Shown: positions 23,609-35,026 of the stretch, piece after piece | How positions within the stretch are numbered: the first letter of the stretch is position 1 | Layout: the number at the start of each line of letters is the position of its first letter | From: Lepiota brunneoincarnata | Taxonomy: Eukaryota; Basidiomycota; Agaricomycetes; Agaricales; Agaricaceae | Direction of reading: 5' to 3' | Assembly (NCBI GenBank): GCA_023014365.1 | Contig: JAEBUN010000021.1 | Span: 124,001-188,000, forward strand | DNA: 64,000 bases | Made by a program: the position numbers and the translations under genes | The notes under the pieces: generated by a model | The model's database searches: none | Seen by the model: the letters and a program-made list of their open reading frames with translations, nothing else | Told to the model about the DNA's origin: nothing

Positions 23609-23772
23609 GACATATTGGCTTCCACGTGACTTTCTCTTCCTAAATTACCCTGACTTAAGTCGAGTCCAACAGTCCTTAGGACACATCAATCACAGTACGC
23701 CATATTCAAAGTACAAATGTCAACTGGTAATATGTGAGCCAGGTAGATTATTGCACCCATCGACTGGGTCAG

Positions 23773-23982
23773 TTAGATGCAGCAGCGCTGGCCGTCCAAG
23801 CATGGGGAAACGTCTCCGAAAACTGGGCGGAAGCCCGGAGGGCAGGGGACTTGAGGGCTGACACAACGAAACCCCCGGGGGCCAGCTTGCTCGCCACAAG
23901 TTGAAGCATAGCTGCGAGTGGTGCCGCAGGTCATAGCAACCACAAGAATGGTGAGTGTATTGGAGATAAGATTGAGCTTCAT
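23773..23982 (-). CDS. Small secreted cysteine-rich protein, family 2, copy 1
   Basis: 69 residues, starting MKLNLISN. A signal peptide of about 27 residues is followed by cysteines spaced C-X10-C-X6-C-X13-C-X5-CC with the block CGEQAGPRGFRC and ending QRCCI. An in-frame ATG four codons upstream is possible; MKLN was chosen because the paralogue at 25641 begins at the same point. The first of three tandem units, whose upstream DNA (ATGATTATACTTACGTTGAAGC) is duplicated too, so each carried its own promoter. Function unknown; effector-like. Confidence 0.72.
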   Translation of the reverse strand: MKLNLISNTLTILVVAMTCGTTRSYASTCGEQAGPRGFRCVSPQVPCPPGFRPVFGDVSPCLDGQRCCI

Positions 23983-24499
23983 TGTAACCTGCATCGTTGT
24001 ACCCCCGTCAGCAAGAAAGATTTGATCAAGAAGACAAAAGGTTGCATACAGAAAAGAATGGGAGGTGAATCCGACAGCCGTGTTGTCGAACTTCAGGTCA
24101 TTATCTTCTTTTATACGTCATACCTATGGGCCGCCCCTTCTAACTTGAAGCGAAATCGATCCAACAAGGCGGTGAAACATCTTCCGGGTATGAAAGCAGC
24201 CCCTAATTCATCCGGCATCGGTGAACCATGGCTAGTTAGATGATTATACTTACGTTGAAGCATTCACGAATATCAATTGTCAATTAGTGTTTGGAGCAGA
24301 CTTATGAGTAATGAATCTCGATATCCCCATTTTTTTCAGACTTTGCCTGCAATAGCTTAACGACGATAGGCATCAGTAGGTATTGCACAATGCATCATAT
24401 CATCCCCCCCTGATGACGTAACCTCTCCCTGCATGCGCTTGTTTGCGTCTCCCGTTGCCCTCATCTATAGAGCCGTCATGTCCACAAATATGAGTGCGA

Positions 24500-24730
24500 C
24501 GTCCAAGTGAATTCTCATCTGTGGATCACCCCCGGAGGAGTCCAATAGAGAGTATTGCGAAAACGATAAGGTATTGGGCGAGGTAAGATCCCGCGCATCG
24601 TCACCATCTTTGACAACAGGTTTGTAAAGGCACCAGGCCCATGTGCGGGGAAATTGAACCATGTCTTGTCTTGTTTGAGGATTCCAGAACGCTCACATCC
24701 CAGAGCTTGGTGACCCAGCACAACCATGAT
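24500..24730 (-). pseudogene. ABC transporter fragment
   Basis: Minus-strand frames read ILKQDKTWFNFPAHGPGAF and, in the next frame, KDGDDARDL. Both align to the intact Ste6-like transporter in this window (VLKQDKTWFDSSKHAPARL, then KDGDDARDL, near 40750-40850). It is a frameshifted scrap of the second transmembrane domain of a close paralogue, embedded between the two cysteine-rich genes. Confidence 0.75.
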
Positions 24731-25640
24731 GCACAAGGGCTTCGTCCAGAGCTCCAATGCCCAGCTTGACAACCCAACTAAATGCGTCAACAACCCACAT
24801 GTTTTGAGCACTGGTGGCAGGTACGAAGTTAGGCCTGTGAGAAAATGATAAAGGCGGGTGCGAAGCGCACCCGCCAGGTCATGATGCAAGCGACGGGGAT
24901 GGATGTCATAAAACAGAGGAGCACACCCGAACGCCTCCTCAATCTTGTATAGAAGCCATGACTACGGTCGCTAGTGCATCTCAGCTAAACATAAGCCGCA
25001 ACGTTTACTGTGCGACGCTCCCCTGATGAATGCTGGTTGATGGACATCTGTGGCGTTGAGATCAGCACAACATCAGCCTCTAAGTTGATGAGTGTAAAGT
25101 GATAACGGACGGCACTAACTGAGCCCTTTTTCATCACCCTCTGTCCTGCCGACCTCTACTACCGCATTGGGTCGCGCGCGAACGAGTTCTGGGCCTGTAC
25201 TGCATGGTAATATATGTCGGGACAAGCGAGCAAACAAACAACACAAAGGAGAAATACTTTAAAGTGTTCTAACTTCTTGTTCAAACTCCAAACCATTGAG
25301 GCCCCCCTCCGGCAACAAGTGTTAGTGCTCAGGTCCTAACTCCGGATTTCTGGGCCGAGTCTTTACAATTTCTTATTTGGACGGGGGTAAAAGGGAGGGA
25401 GAAATTGAAAATCACCCTTTGGCTGACAGCTGCCATTCAACATTGTGCGCTCAGGATTTGCGCACATTACGCTCAAACCTATGCCAGCCGGTAGGCAACT
25501 ACCCTGTGCGATAGGGCTTTGATCATTATGTTTCACACAACTTATCCCAATAAACCCCGGCACGTATCAATCACGGCATTCGATTTCGAAGTACAAACGG
25601 TAATATGTATGCTAGCTATTACACCCGTCTGCTGGATCAG
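24731..25640. other. Spacer in the secreted-protein array, no gene
   Basis: Contains a GC-rich hairpin near 24855-24875 (GCGGGTGCGAAGCGCACCCGC). Part of it (CACGACGCAAGCGATGGGG type) recurs diverged near 27190, consistent with tandem duplication of units of about 2 kb. No coding support. Confidence 0.4.
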
Positions 25641-25853
25641 TTAGAGGCAGCAGCGCTGGGTAGCCAAGCACGGGGAAACGTCTTCGATGAAAACTGGGCG
25701 AAAGCCCGGAGGGCAGGAAGCGCCAGGGTTGGCACAGCGAAATCCCCGAGGGCCAGCTTGTTCACCGCAGTTTAAGGCGTACGTGCTGGTTGCGCTGTAG
25801 ATTATAACAACCACGAGAGCGGTGAGCGCGTTAGGGATGAGGTTGAACTTCAT
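25641..25853 (-). CDS. Small secreted cysteine-rich protein, family 2, copy 2
   Basis: 70 residues, starting MKFNLIPNALTAL. A signal peptide is followed by C-X10-C-X6-C-X14-C-X5-CC, ending QRCCL. About two thirds of mature residues match copy 1 (CGEQAGPRGFRC, CPPGFRPVF and DVSPCL shared). Single exon with no damage seen. Role unknown. Confidence 0.75.
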   Translation of the reverse strand: MKFNLIPNALTALVVVIIYSATSTYALNCGEQAGPRGFRCANPGASCPPGFRPVFIEDVSPCLATQRCCL

Positions 25854-27709
25854 TGTAACCTGCGTCCGTCAGTAAAGAAGAGTCAATCCAAGGACGAATG
25901 GTTACATACAGAAAAAAGTTGAACGTAAATCCGAAAGCTGTAGTCTGGAAGTCTTTAGAGCAGAATCTTCCTTTATAACTTGAGGCAGAATATGTCTCGA
26001 TGAGGCGGTGACACATCTTTGGGGAATGAAAACTGCACCGGCGTTGATAGCTCGTAGCTTATTAGATGATTATACTTACGTTGAAGCGTTCAGGTGTAAC
26101 AAACGCCACTTGGAGTGGAGTAACGAATCTTGATATCCCCGAGGCAGAATTGATCTTAGCGAGGTGCTCAAACATCTTTTGGGGATGAAGGCTGCAGCAA
26201 CCTCAAGTCCGTCCCATACTGATGAGCCAAGACTTATTAGATGATTCGACTTAGTTGGACACGTTTAGTCAACCAAGCTTCAAGTCTTGCTGCTGGTATG
26301 GAATTGTCATGTCCAAATGGGACCCCAAACCGTGAGGAAAGGCGTAACTTGGCCAATCAAATATCAATTGGGGGGACCAATCACATGGTTATACATAGGC
26401 CTGTCATGCAACGACTCTCTCGACCTCCATGGGCCATGCATGTAGTGATTCCATTCCAGCAGTGAATCCCATCTCTGATAACTACCAAGCGAGATATAGT
26501 AAAGCTTCAAACATGTATACATCGTCCATTAGGTCAAGCCCCCCAAGTTTCTGAGCGCCTGGATCCGTACCGGTATCTTCTCCCTCTATTACTGTTGTAC
26601 TGATCCATGCGTTCCTTCGGCCCGAACCAGCATTCCTTGGTGCCATGACGATCCGACTAGCATACACTATACTTGATTAGAGCTGACCAAGCCCCACAGT
26701 TGAAAGTCTAGTAGTGAGTTTCGAAAACAGATTCCCGGACAAGCTAATATACTAGTCGGACGCGGTTTTTGGTGCATATTATCGTCCGGGGGTACCATGT
26801 CCGAGAGGTTTCACTTGAAAACAATGCCGAAAATACGTCAGCGTTCCATTGTGAAGGTCCTTCTAGTCCGAGATGGTGCGTGGCCTCCAACAGAATTTCT
26901 TTGACATGGAAGGCATGCATATGATTCTTGTCATTGACAGGGATCAACTGGCGTTCGCCACGATGTCCGGCCTTACAGCTGGCTGCAAAGCGTCAAGAGA
27001 GGACTTTTCGAATCGTACGTTATTATATATTGGGTCACGAAACGGTACTTGTAGGCGGGCACTTCCCCCTTGATGCGAGTATTTTCGGGCTCGTAGCCAC
27101 TGAATTTTTTTGGTTTTTAATTGGGTATCTGCATAGTCAGTAGTTTAGCTCTAGTTACAATAGATGTAGACGCAACCTGAAGGCTCACCCACCGGGTCAC
27201 GACGCAAGCGATGGGGGCGCGAGTCGTAAGAGGAACGCACTTGAACGTCTTCTTTGTATCGGAGCAGAAGGATCCCTCCAGAAGCACCTCGTCCGTCTTT
27301 ATGGTCGTAGTAAGGGTTACAAGTCAGCTTAGGGGACAGAGGGCACAAGCGACCATGTTGGTTGTTTGAGACTCCTCGCCAAATGCTGATTGGTAGACAT
27401 CTGCCGCTTTGAGATCAGTAGCGGTGTCGAACTCCGGATTACGGAACGTAAGAGGGTGACACCTGGTGACTGAGCTTATATCAAATACTCGACAAAGTCA
27501 TGCCACCAGATCTCGAAGTGGAGGGTGGGCTCCTTCCCGACTCATCAAATATTGAAATCTTTAGATTGTCGCCCTGAAATTTATCGGCCTGCCCCCGAGT
27601 CCCACGTGGTTTTTCCCATAATAATCGTCGGTACATATCAATTACAGTACACACAAATGTGAAGTAAAAACGATTGTATGCGAGTCAGGTTTGTCATTGA
27701 ACCTGTTGG
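25854..27709. other. Duplicated promoter plus spacer, no gene recognised
   Basis: 25990-26090 repeats the upstream sequence of the array unit, and 26160-26240 carries a further diverged copy (CATCTTTTGGGGATGAAGGCTGCAGC). The remainder has only short, unsupported ORFs. Confidence 0.4.
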
Positions 27710-27948
27710 CTAGGGGGATGGGATACAGCAGAGCTGGCGACCAACACAAGGATGGGGGTCATCCGAAAAGATTGCGCGGTAGCCCGGAGGGCAGTGGGCC
27801 GGAGGGTCGATGCAGAGAGGCCCTTGAGGGCCAGCCAGGTCAGCACAACCTAAGGCATGGGTGCCAATAAGGCATGGGTGCCAATCGCGCCGTAGGTTAT
27901 AGTGACCACAAGGGCAGCGAGCATGTTGGAGCTGAAGCTGAATCTCAT
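27710..27948 (-). pseudogene. Small secreted cysteine-rich gene, family 2, copy 3, frameshifted
   Basis: Starts MRFSFSSNML with a signal-peptide-like stretch. A perfect 17 bp tandem duplication (27852-27868 and 27869-27885) then shifts the frame and gives a stop a few codons later. Beyond it, the correct frame still holds CPPGYRAIF and LCCIP with the family cysteines. The duplication is the only disabling change I see, so inactivation appears recent. Confidence 0.82.
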
Positions 27949-28701
27949 TGTAATCTGCATAAATGTGTCACCAGGGTCAGCAAAGAAGGATTCATCCGAA
28001 AGACGAAGAGTCGCCTACAGAAAAGAGTTGACAGTAGGTCTGATAACTGTAGTCTGCAGGTCTTCAACACAGAATCGTCTTTTATACATCATACATATGA
28101 GCAGTCCCCCCTAACCCGAAGCGGAATAGATCTCAATGGGGCGATGAAACATCTTTCAGATGTGAAGATCGCGGCAGCTTTGAACCTGCCTGGGATTGAT
28201 GAGGCATGGCTTATTAGATGTTTATCCTTATACCGCTCGCGTTCACGCATATCCATTGTCATCCAGTCGTTGGAGCGGACTCGGAGTATCGGATCCTCAT
28301 GTGTCCATTCCTTTTTTATGTTGTTACTTGAACGCTGTAGGAGAGGAGATGAAAAATATATCCATGCCCATAGTGAAAGTGAGGCCCATCTCTGGCGAAC
28401 AACAAGCAAGATATAGTAATGCTTCAAATATCAGTATGCATCATACATCGGGTTGGCCCCCAAGTGCCACAGGGGTTGGATCCTTACCAGTGTATGCCCT
28501 CCCCTTATATTATAGTGAGACTGATGGCCAAGTCCTTTTGGCCCGAACCAGCCTTCCCCTGCAGTGACCAAGTTGCGGCTCATAGTGGGGGCGCAATCAA
28601 CCAGACAATCATTCAGAATTTCCTGATACAGTCAGCGTGGATGGTGTGGATATATTCCTCGATCGGACTGACATACATCATATCTTGATTAGCGCTGTCA
28701 A

Positions 28702-28719
28702 CCCCCCCCCCCCCCCCCG
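28702..28719 (+). repeat. Poly-C run of 18
   Basis: An intergenic homopolymer, the second long C run in this window. Confidence 0.8.
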
Positions 28720-29736
28720 TTAAAGGTCCAGTAACTCCTTTCGAAAATGGGATTCCAGACAAGGCCGCAGCGAGTCGGGTGCCGGAAAGTTGACGCCTTC
28801 ATTATTTATGTTTCGGTCATACGATATCTAAAAGCTTCCGGGTACGGAAGCTTTTGGAAACAATACTGGACATCTCGCCCGTCAGATGTGAATGTTCTTC
28901 TAGTCTGAGATGGCGCATGGTCTGCAACAAGCTTCCCTTGGCATCGAAGGGCGTTTAACAGTGACAAGAATCGATTCGCAGTCACCATGATGTCCGGCCT
29001 TCAACCGGCTACAAACACTAGGAGAGGACTCTTCAAGCCATACGTTATTACATATCGGACCATAAACGGCACGAGGGAGCACTTGCCCCTGTACTGTACA
29101 TACACGACCGCCTTCAGGCTCACGATCACTGACGTTTTTGGTTTTTGATTAGCCACCTGCACAGTCAGTGGTTCAACGTACCGCTCTTTGGTTATTCTTC
29201 GTTTTTGGCTTCCACAGACACCAATTAAGTTCACTAGTTTCATCCTTTAATAAAAGATACAGTAATACTCCCGTGGAGCTGAGGCGCATATCGTATAGTA
29301 AGGCTTAACAAGAATTCAAATTGCATCAAAGTAACATCTAGCAACTCTGCTGCTGAATGTTGAGATAATTTTCTGTAGGGCATCGATTCCACTCAGCTCC
29401 CCAGACAACCAGCAGTGAAACCCGATAGGGTTACAAGTAGGTCTTACACGTATTCGCACAAACAGTGAATCTGCACGGTCTCTGGATTAGAGGGCAAAAA
29501 GGTAAGAACTACCGATAATTAAGGTGGCTAAAGGTTTTATATACTATACTCTAAAGTCTCACGACAATAAGTCAAAACATAGGGGTTGTGTCTAAATAAC
29601 GGGTTACAAGCAGATAACATCTAGATCTTGGAACCCCCTCCTTCAGCGTCGTGAGGGAGTCTCCAGATTCATTCATGCTGAATATTTCCAGCCCGCTCCT
29701 CGATGGCAATCTAATACTCGTTAGCGGGGTAATGCA
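28720..29736. other. Spacer, no gene recognised
   Basis: 28900-29130 is a diverged copy of 26870-27150 (CTTCTAGTCTGAGATGG, ATGTCCGGCCTT), part of the tandem duplication of the array. No coding support. Confidence 0.4.
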
Positions 29737-30138
29737 TCACTGAAGTCCAAGTGAAGGCGGGGACTGCGCAAACGAGGCCAAGATGGCAAAGGCCACCAGA
29801 GCATGAGTGCGGGCCTCGCCCGTCGCTGTTGCTGATGGAAGGTCATGTAATATCTTCATCACTGAAAAACGATTGTCTATGGTCAATTGGTGGAATATGA
29901 ATTTTAACTGAAGCGTTGTGAGTTGCCTCGATAGGATTGGAAGGAGGTCTTGATATAGCAAAGAGGAGCTACCCGCGAAGATCGTCATTGATTTTAGAGC
30001 GAGGGAACGAAGGCACGGAAAGCCTGACGCGGCTCGTTTGCATAGGGGCATAATCGCAATGTGCTCGCGTAGCCGAGAGAACATCCCTACAGTGTCCATG
30101 AATAATATGAAATTAGAGAGAGACAAATTATAGTACAT
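29737..30138 (-). pseudogene. F-box/LRR gene fragment
   Basis: The minus strand reads CLRSLALKSMT, then LLYQDLLPILSRQLTTLQLK and FIFHQLTIDNRFSVMKILHDLP. It aligns with the LRR part of the intact F-box gene at 43478 (LRSLTLR, LLYRDIHPILLSRQLTKLYL, DDIAHQLTTRDLLAMLKTLP). The N-terminal F-box and the C-terminal end are absent. A remnant. Confidence 0.68.
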
Positions 30139-30694
30139 ATAAAGCGGACAGGTTGAATGGTCATCCTGCCGGGAGCGAGTAACACTGCTGCTGGAGGGCT
30201 TATCGCCGCAAAATGAACACTTATTGAGAGCTGTGAGCGAGAGCGTGAGGCATGATGTATGGACGAGTAAACTGATGATATACTATTCATCAGTAGGCCC
30301 AAGCTAGCCCACTGAAGGCGCCTCGCCCGTATTTTGTGATTAGTGGGTGTCTTTACGTTTTAAGACGCCTTTTACAAAGTATCGGTGATAAATACATATA
30401 TCTTGCAGTTGCAACTCGCAAGTTTGTTTTACAGAACTCTGAATCACGCGGGCAAACCTACAACGGACCGGAACTATTTACCCTGTCTTAGCCCGCGAGC
30501 AATAGTATCATCGAGCGGAAATGTGGTTAGGGAACCGAGATTATGAAACGCCACATGCTAGAAACATTCTCGCTGTCCTAGACGCGCCTAACGGACGCCC
30601 AGCCCAACGGTAGTCGCTCCTGGCTCTTATACAAAGCCGTTCGCTCATCCTCCCAGTTATCCTCGTGTCATTCTTTCACCAGTCTCCGAGTAAC

Positions 30695-31335
30695 ATGTTC
30701 TCCAAGCTGTACCTGATCGCTCTTGCATCGACATTGGGTATTACTTCTCTTGGATTCAACGAAAAGCACCAGACTAATCCCGTTGCTTGTAGCACTCGGT
30801 GTCACTGCTGCTCAAGATTATACCCATTGTGCCAGGACTTACAAGGTCCGATACGGCGACACATGCGATTCAATTGCCAGGTCCCAGCGAGTTTCCAGGT
30901 ATGCTAAATCGCCCCCCCTCCCCTGTTACTGCCAATTCTGACACACACAAGCTACCAGCTGAGTTTTGTCACTGGACTCCCCGACAATTGCCGCAACCCA
31001 CCAGTTGGAAAGGTACTCAGAAGCTTATGTCGAATCGCTGGTTCATCACTAACGGTAACATTTGCAGAAGATTTGTCTTGCTGCCGCTGGCCAAGATTGT
31101 ACCAAAGTCCATACGGTTGGCAAGGACGAGACCTGTGGAACTATCTCTGGGGACTTGGATATCAACATCGACGTCCTGCTCAATAATAACCCGAATGTTG
31201 ATCCTGACTGCTCTTCCATTCGTGCTGGCGAGGTAAGCAAATCCACTTGGGCACGATCGTGCCCCGATAATTGTGCCACTTTAGGTTCTATGCGTCTCTC
31301 CGGATGAGATCCCCTACAAGGAACCTAAATACTGA
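30695..31335 (+). CDS. Secreted protein with two LysM domains (LysM effector-like)
   Basis: Five exons: 30695-30737, 30793-30898, 30952-31012, 31068-31232 and 31285-31335. They total 426 nt (141 residues) with phases consistent. The signal peptide MFSKLYLIALASTLALG is itself split by intron 1. LysM 1 (about residues 28-72) reads YKVRYGDTCDSIAR and ends at KICLA. LysM 2 (about 82-130) reads HTVGKDETCGTISGDLDIN with NNNPNVDPDC, ending LCVSP. LysM domains bind chitin oligomers; secreted two-LysM proteins of plant-associated fungi shield hyphae or sequester chitin fragments. No catalytic domain is fused. Apparently intact. Confidence 0.88.
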
Positions 31336-31844
31336 TTGAATGCTGGTTGTGGGTGATACTTATTGATGAGTTTCTGCCCTCCGAGACTCCTAACAGAATA
31401 GCTGTATCACTTGTATTTATCCAGGCTCGCTTACTGTGTGTGAAATGAGATACGCCCTAATGTTATTCACATCTTGCTTGTAAACTTGGTCAACTGAAGC
31501 TCCACCTAATCGCAGAGTGCGGCAGGGCAGGATGTGAGATCGAGCATTCCTCATGAGAATTCGACTGAGGAGGTTGAAGCTTGTGGCGAGGTCCGAACTA
31601 ACGTCTTTGAGCGCTTTGCGGACGGTTGCGGCGCGACGACGTACCGGTCCCATGTAACCTATAATGTGTAGAGTAATCTAAGACGCTCAAGCGGCAGGTA
31701 GGTACTGCTTCGAGGATAACGTTTGAGTAGGAGAGAACGCCATATGAAATACACGCTAAGAAAGCATAGAAAGCATGGGGTAAACATGAAAAAGCCACAC
31801 AAGGAACAGTGATTTGCGCACAAGCCTTTCCCGATACGCGGGTG

Positions 31845-33390
31845 TGCTCAGCAGAGAACCTCCCCACCAACCCATTGTTCTGATGCTTGCTGTTCTCCTT
31901 ACTCTCGCTGCCCTCAACTTGTCCTCGAGCGCTCCCGTAGCTATCTCTGATACCGACAATGACCGAGTCCCACTCGTCTCGTTCGGGCGTGCGCTCCCAG
32001 AATGCCTTGGCATAACACGTAGTCGGACTATGCAGGGAATCGTGTGGAGTTGCATTACAACCATATTTGCATGCGCATGGGTTGCCGTTCATCCGAATTT
32101 GCCAGGGCCAGGGGATCCTGCGTCGACGAGGTTGGAGCGAAAGGCGATAACCATGATATTGCTCCCGAGTTTGTGACGGGAGGTTGGAACTGATGAGACC
32201 ACATAACATGCAGGTGGGTATAAACCTAATACGAGTAGAAATAAGAGTCGAGTCGTCAGAGGCAGGAGTGGATGGAGAAGCAGAAACAGAGGTGGCAGCA
32301 TAGGACAGAAGACGAGCTGGACCAGGAGTGGGACAAGGAGTGTTCGCGGCGTAAAGGGGAAATGAACTTTGTTAAAGTGCCGAGGATCTCAGAGCATGAA
32401 ATCAACGACAGGGCCAAGGGCGATTTCCTGACCAAGCTCTTCGTTGTTCTACAGATGTCCTGGTTCATCCTTCAATGCATCACCCGTTGGGCATCTAGTC
32501 TTCCAGTAACTGAGCTCGAGATCGTCACACTTGGTTTTGCTGCCCTCAACATCATCACGTATGTGCTCTGGTAAGAAGAAGCCAAAGAATGTCCTGGTGG
32601 CCGTTCGTGTTCACTTGAAACCGACCGATAGCAAGAGTCCAGTGGAGGCTGGTACTGGTAACGGGTCAGGCGGTGGTTGTAGCGAGTTGGATGACAACAC
32701 GACACTGCCTGAGGAAAAGAAGAGGTGGATCACTCACAAACTTGATGACGCGAAGAAACATGGACGGGTCACGCGACTGGTTGTTATTCCATATCGACTT
32801 GCTCAAGCGGCCCTCCGTCCAATAGGTAAAATGCGCTACAGTTCCCAGCTTACCCTTGGCTCACTACGGGTGCCAATGTTCTACGCTGAGAACACTGGAG
32901 GAAAAGAATACCTTCTTACCCTCATCATCGCTGTCTCGTTTGGCGCAATTCATCTCGCTCCATGGTCATTCTCATTCCCACCCACCACCGAGCGCTGGCG
33001 ATGGCGTTCCTCGGCACTCCTAGTCACAGCCGTATCTTTTACGGTCTAGCCGCGCGATCTCGCCCTCATCCTCAAAAAGTCCGGTAATACCCGGTTTTCC
33101 GAACTTCTGGCCAACATATCCACCACTGTTACCTCCGTTGGTATTGTATTCTATATTTTTGCCCGTCTCATACTCCTTGTCCTTGCATTCTCCGCCCTGT
33201 GCGAACCCCCATCCAGATGTCTTTGCAGCGGTTGAGTGGACGTCGTTCCTTCCCCACATATGATATTTCCACTAATCACGTTATTTTGATATGCCAGTCA
33301 TACATAGCGTTCTGTTGGATCCAGCATTTATTTATGTACCATTACACGTTTCACCGGCCTTTTTTTTTCTCTGCTACTCTTTTCCTGTAG
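31845..33390 (+). pseudogene. Broken multi-pass membrane protein gene, right-arm copy
   Basis: Blocks in order: SSSAPVAISDTDND; RTMQGIVWSCITTIFACAWV; KAITMI with a frame change; the coiled RWQHRTEDELDQEW; INDRAKGDFLTKLFVVLQM; LPVTELEIVTLGFAALNIIT; a frame change of 2 nt at about 32573; EEKKRWITHKLDDAKKHG; RLAQAALRPIG; and, after an in-frame TAG at about 33047, RDLALILKKS. This is the order of a large basidiomycete family of hypothetical transmembrane proteins. At least three disabling changes make it a pseudogene, though its centre is more complete than in the left copy. Confidence 0.68.
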
Positions 33391-34301
33391 GTTTATCAAC
33401 TAGCGTTTCCTCCATTGAGAGTCGTTGCGCAAAAATGGGAGAAAGCTACCCAGCATCGCAGCATGACCCAAAGGACCGGTTGAGATACGACCGTCGGCAT
33501 GCGCTGAGTCTTGAGATATTCTTTGATGGCCTCCGACGCTCATGCATAGCCGGGTTCGTGTTCTAGGCCCCAGCAACACCGCTCTCCACCGCGCTTTCCT
33601 GTCTCCGAGTGCCTCGTAAGGCACGACGATACTTCTAGTGACAATGATCTGGTACACAGGCACTCGAAGGTTAGGAGATTTTAGCTTTCACTGCATGCTT
33701 CGTTACACGAGGCCAGTCCCTCCTGGCAAGAGCTCTAGCCGTGTTTAGCTTGCAAGTAATATAGACTCCCCGCTGGCCATTTTGGCATCTGATGGAGGCT
33801 GACACGATGTTGCTGCCTCCCCCCTCCCCCCAAGGACCATTGATCGTGTCCGTAAAATCATCTTCGTAAGATGACTTGGCATTCAAGTATCACACCCAAC
33901 CTGCTTGGCCGTGCAAGGCTGTGTGTTGTAGTGTATTTCCCGAGGGACAATATCCGAGCCCTCGGGAACACAATGCAGACTGATTAACGCATTGTGAAGG
34001 ACTGAAATGGGGTTTTACATTACCGGGTCAGAGGCTAATAGGTGGGGTATTCCCTTTTTGTCGAACCCATGACTTCTTCATACGCCAACCACGCAGACTT
34101 CTGAGATTCAGTGAGGTCTCTGTGCTCCAAATACCGTTATCGTCTTTGGCGGTGGCTCATCTTCTAGCTCCTTTTCTGACATCGGAGGGCCCGGGCTAGT
34201 GCAAACGCATGCGGAGATTGTACCTGAGTGTGCTTGGCCCCCCCGCTCCTTATGCTGATATCTTTTGCAAAGTGCGTGGCCTGTTCACCGCCTCCTGCAG
34301 G

Positions 34302-34308
34302 TATAAAA
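34302..34308 (+). promoter_or_regulatory. TATA box of the right RS-rich gene
   Basis: TATAAAA about 96-102 bp before the ATG at 34404, mirrored in the left arm. Confidence 0.5.
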
Positions 34309-34403
34309 CGCACCCTCCAAGCACCAGGAAAGAACCCAGAAACCTCTCAAGTTTCTTCTCCTCACCCGCACCAAAGCTTCTAAGGCTATATTTAGCATCC
34401 ATC

Positions 34404-34822
34404 ATGCAGATCCTCTCTTCTCTTGCCTTCCTTGTCGTCACCTCTCTTCTCGCCGTCACCGTTGTCGCTGCCCCAGCTCCGTTGGGCACCGCGGACACGG
34501 CACTTGCGGCACGAGGACTTGAGGAGCGCGCTGTCGAAGCATACAGCCTCGAGCGTCGTGCAGAAGCGGCCAGAGGCCGTGGAAGGGGCCGCGGAAGGGG
34601 CCGCTCCTGGTCAAGGGGTTCTCGGTCCAGGTCCAGGTCTCGCTCGAGGGGCTCAAGGTCCAGGTCTAGGTCCAGGGGTTCCAGATCCAGGTCCAGGTCT
34701 AGGTCTTGGTCCCGCGGGGGCAACCGAAGGCCAGGCCGCCCGGGGTGAGTTTTATTTCTTGTCTTGTATTGACCAAGGTGTTGATGAGGTGCTCCGACAG
34801 CAGGGGGCCGGGGCGAAACTAA
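34404..34822 (+). CDS. Arg-Ser-rich secreted protein, right-arm copy
   Basis: Two exons, 34404-34744 and 34801-34822 (120 residues). Signal peptide MQILSSLAFLVVTSLLAVT, the APAPLGTADTALAARGLEER pro-segment with dibasic sites, then GRGRGRG and SRSRSRG repeats. The Arg-Ser tract is shorter than in the left copy, as expected for repeat-length drift. Splicing reaches the same terminal RN and TAA as the left copy; without splicing, translation would end at 34748. Function unknown; possibly a secreted cationic peptide precursor. Confidence 0.68.
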
Positions 34823-35026
34823 AGCCAAAGGGGGCTATCGAGCTCGGTCATTCGTGCCCTCTATGGCTGATGATGTCGTTGGAAATGGCTATTATGAATC
34901 ATGAAACAAATTTATCTTTCAGAAAGCCTTGGTTCGTGTATGATTGTGTACTAAAATACCTGTACTCCTGTGTCCCTTGTTTGTTGTAATGTTCTTTGTA
35001 CCTTGGATTGCGAATTTAGTTGTATC

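Larger units (their letters stand above)
31845..35026. repeat. Right arm of the large inverted duplication
   Basis: Inverted counterpart of 1-3721, bounded near 31845 by loss of similarity to 3721 and on the outside near 35026. It lacks the fold-back element and the 26 bp tandem repeat of the left arm, and retains the membrane gene's centre. Confidence 0.85.

Noticed and set aside
31598..32209. 203-residue minus-strand ORF
   Set aside because: Opposite the recognisable membrane-gene blocks on the plus strand; no motif of its own.
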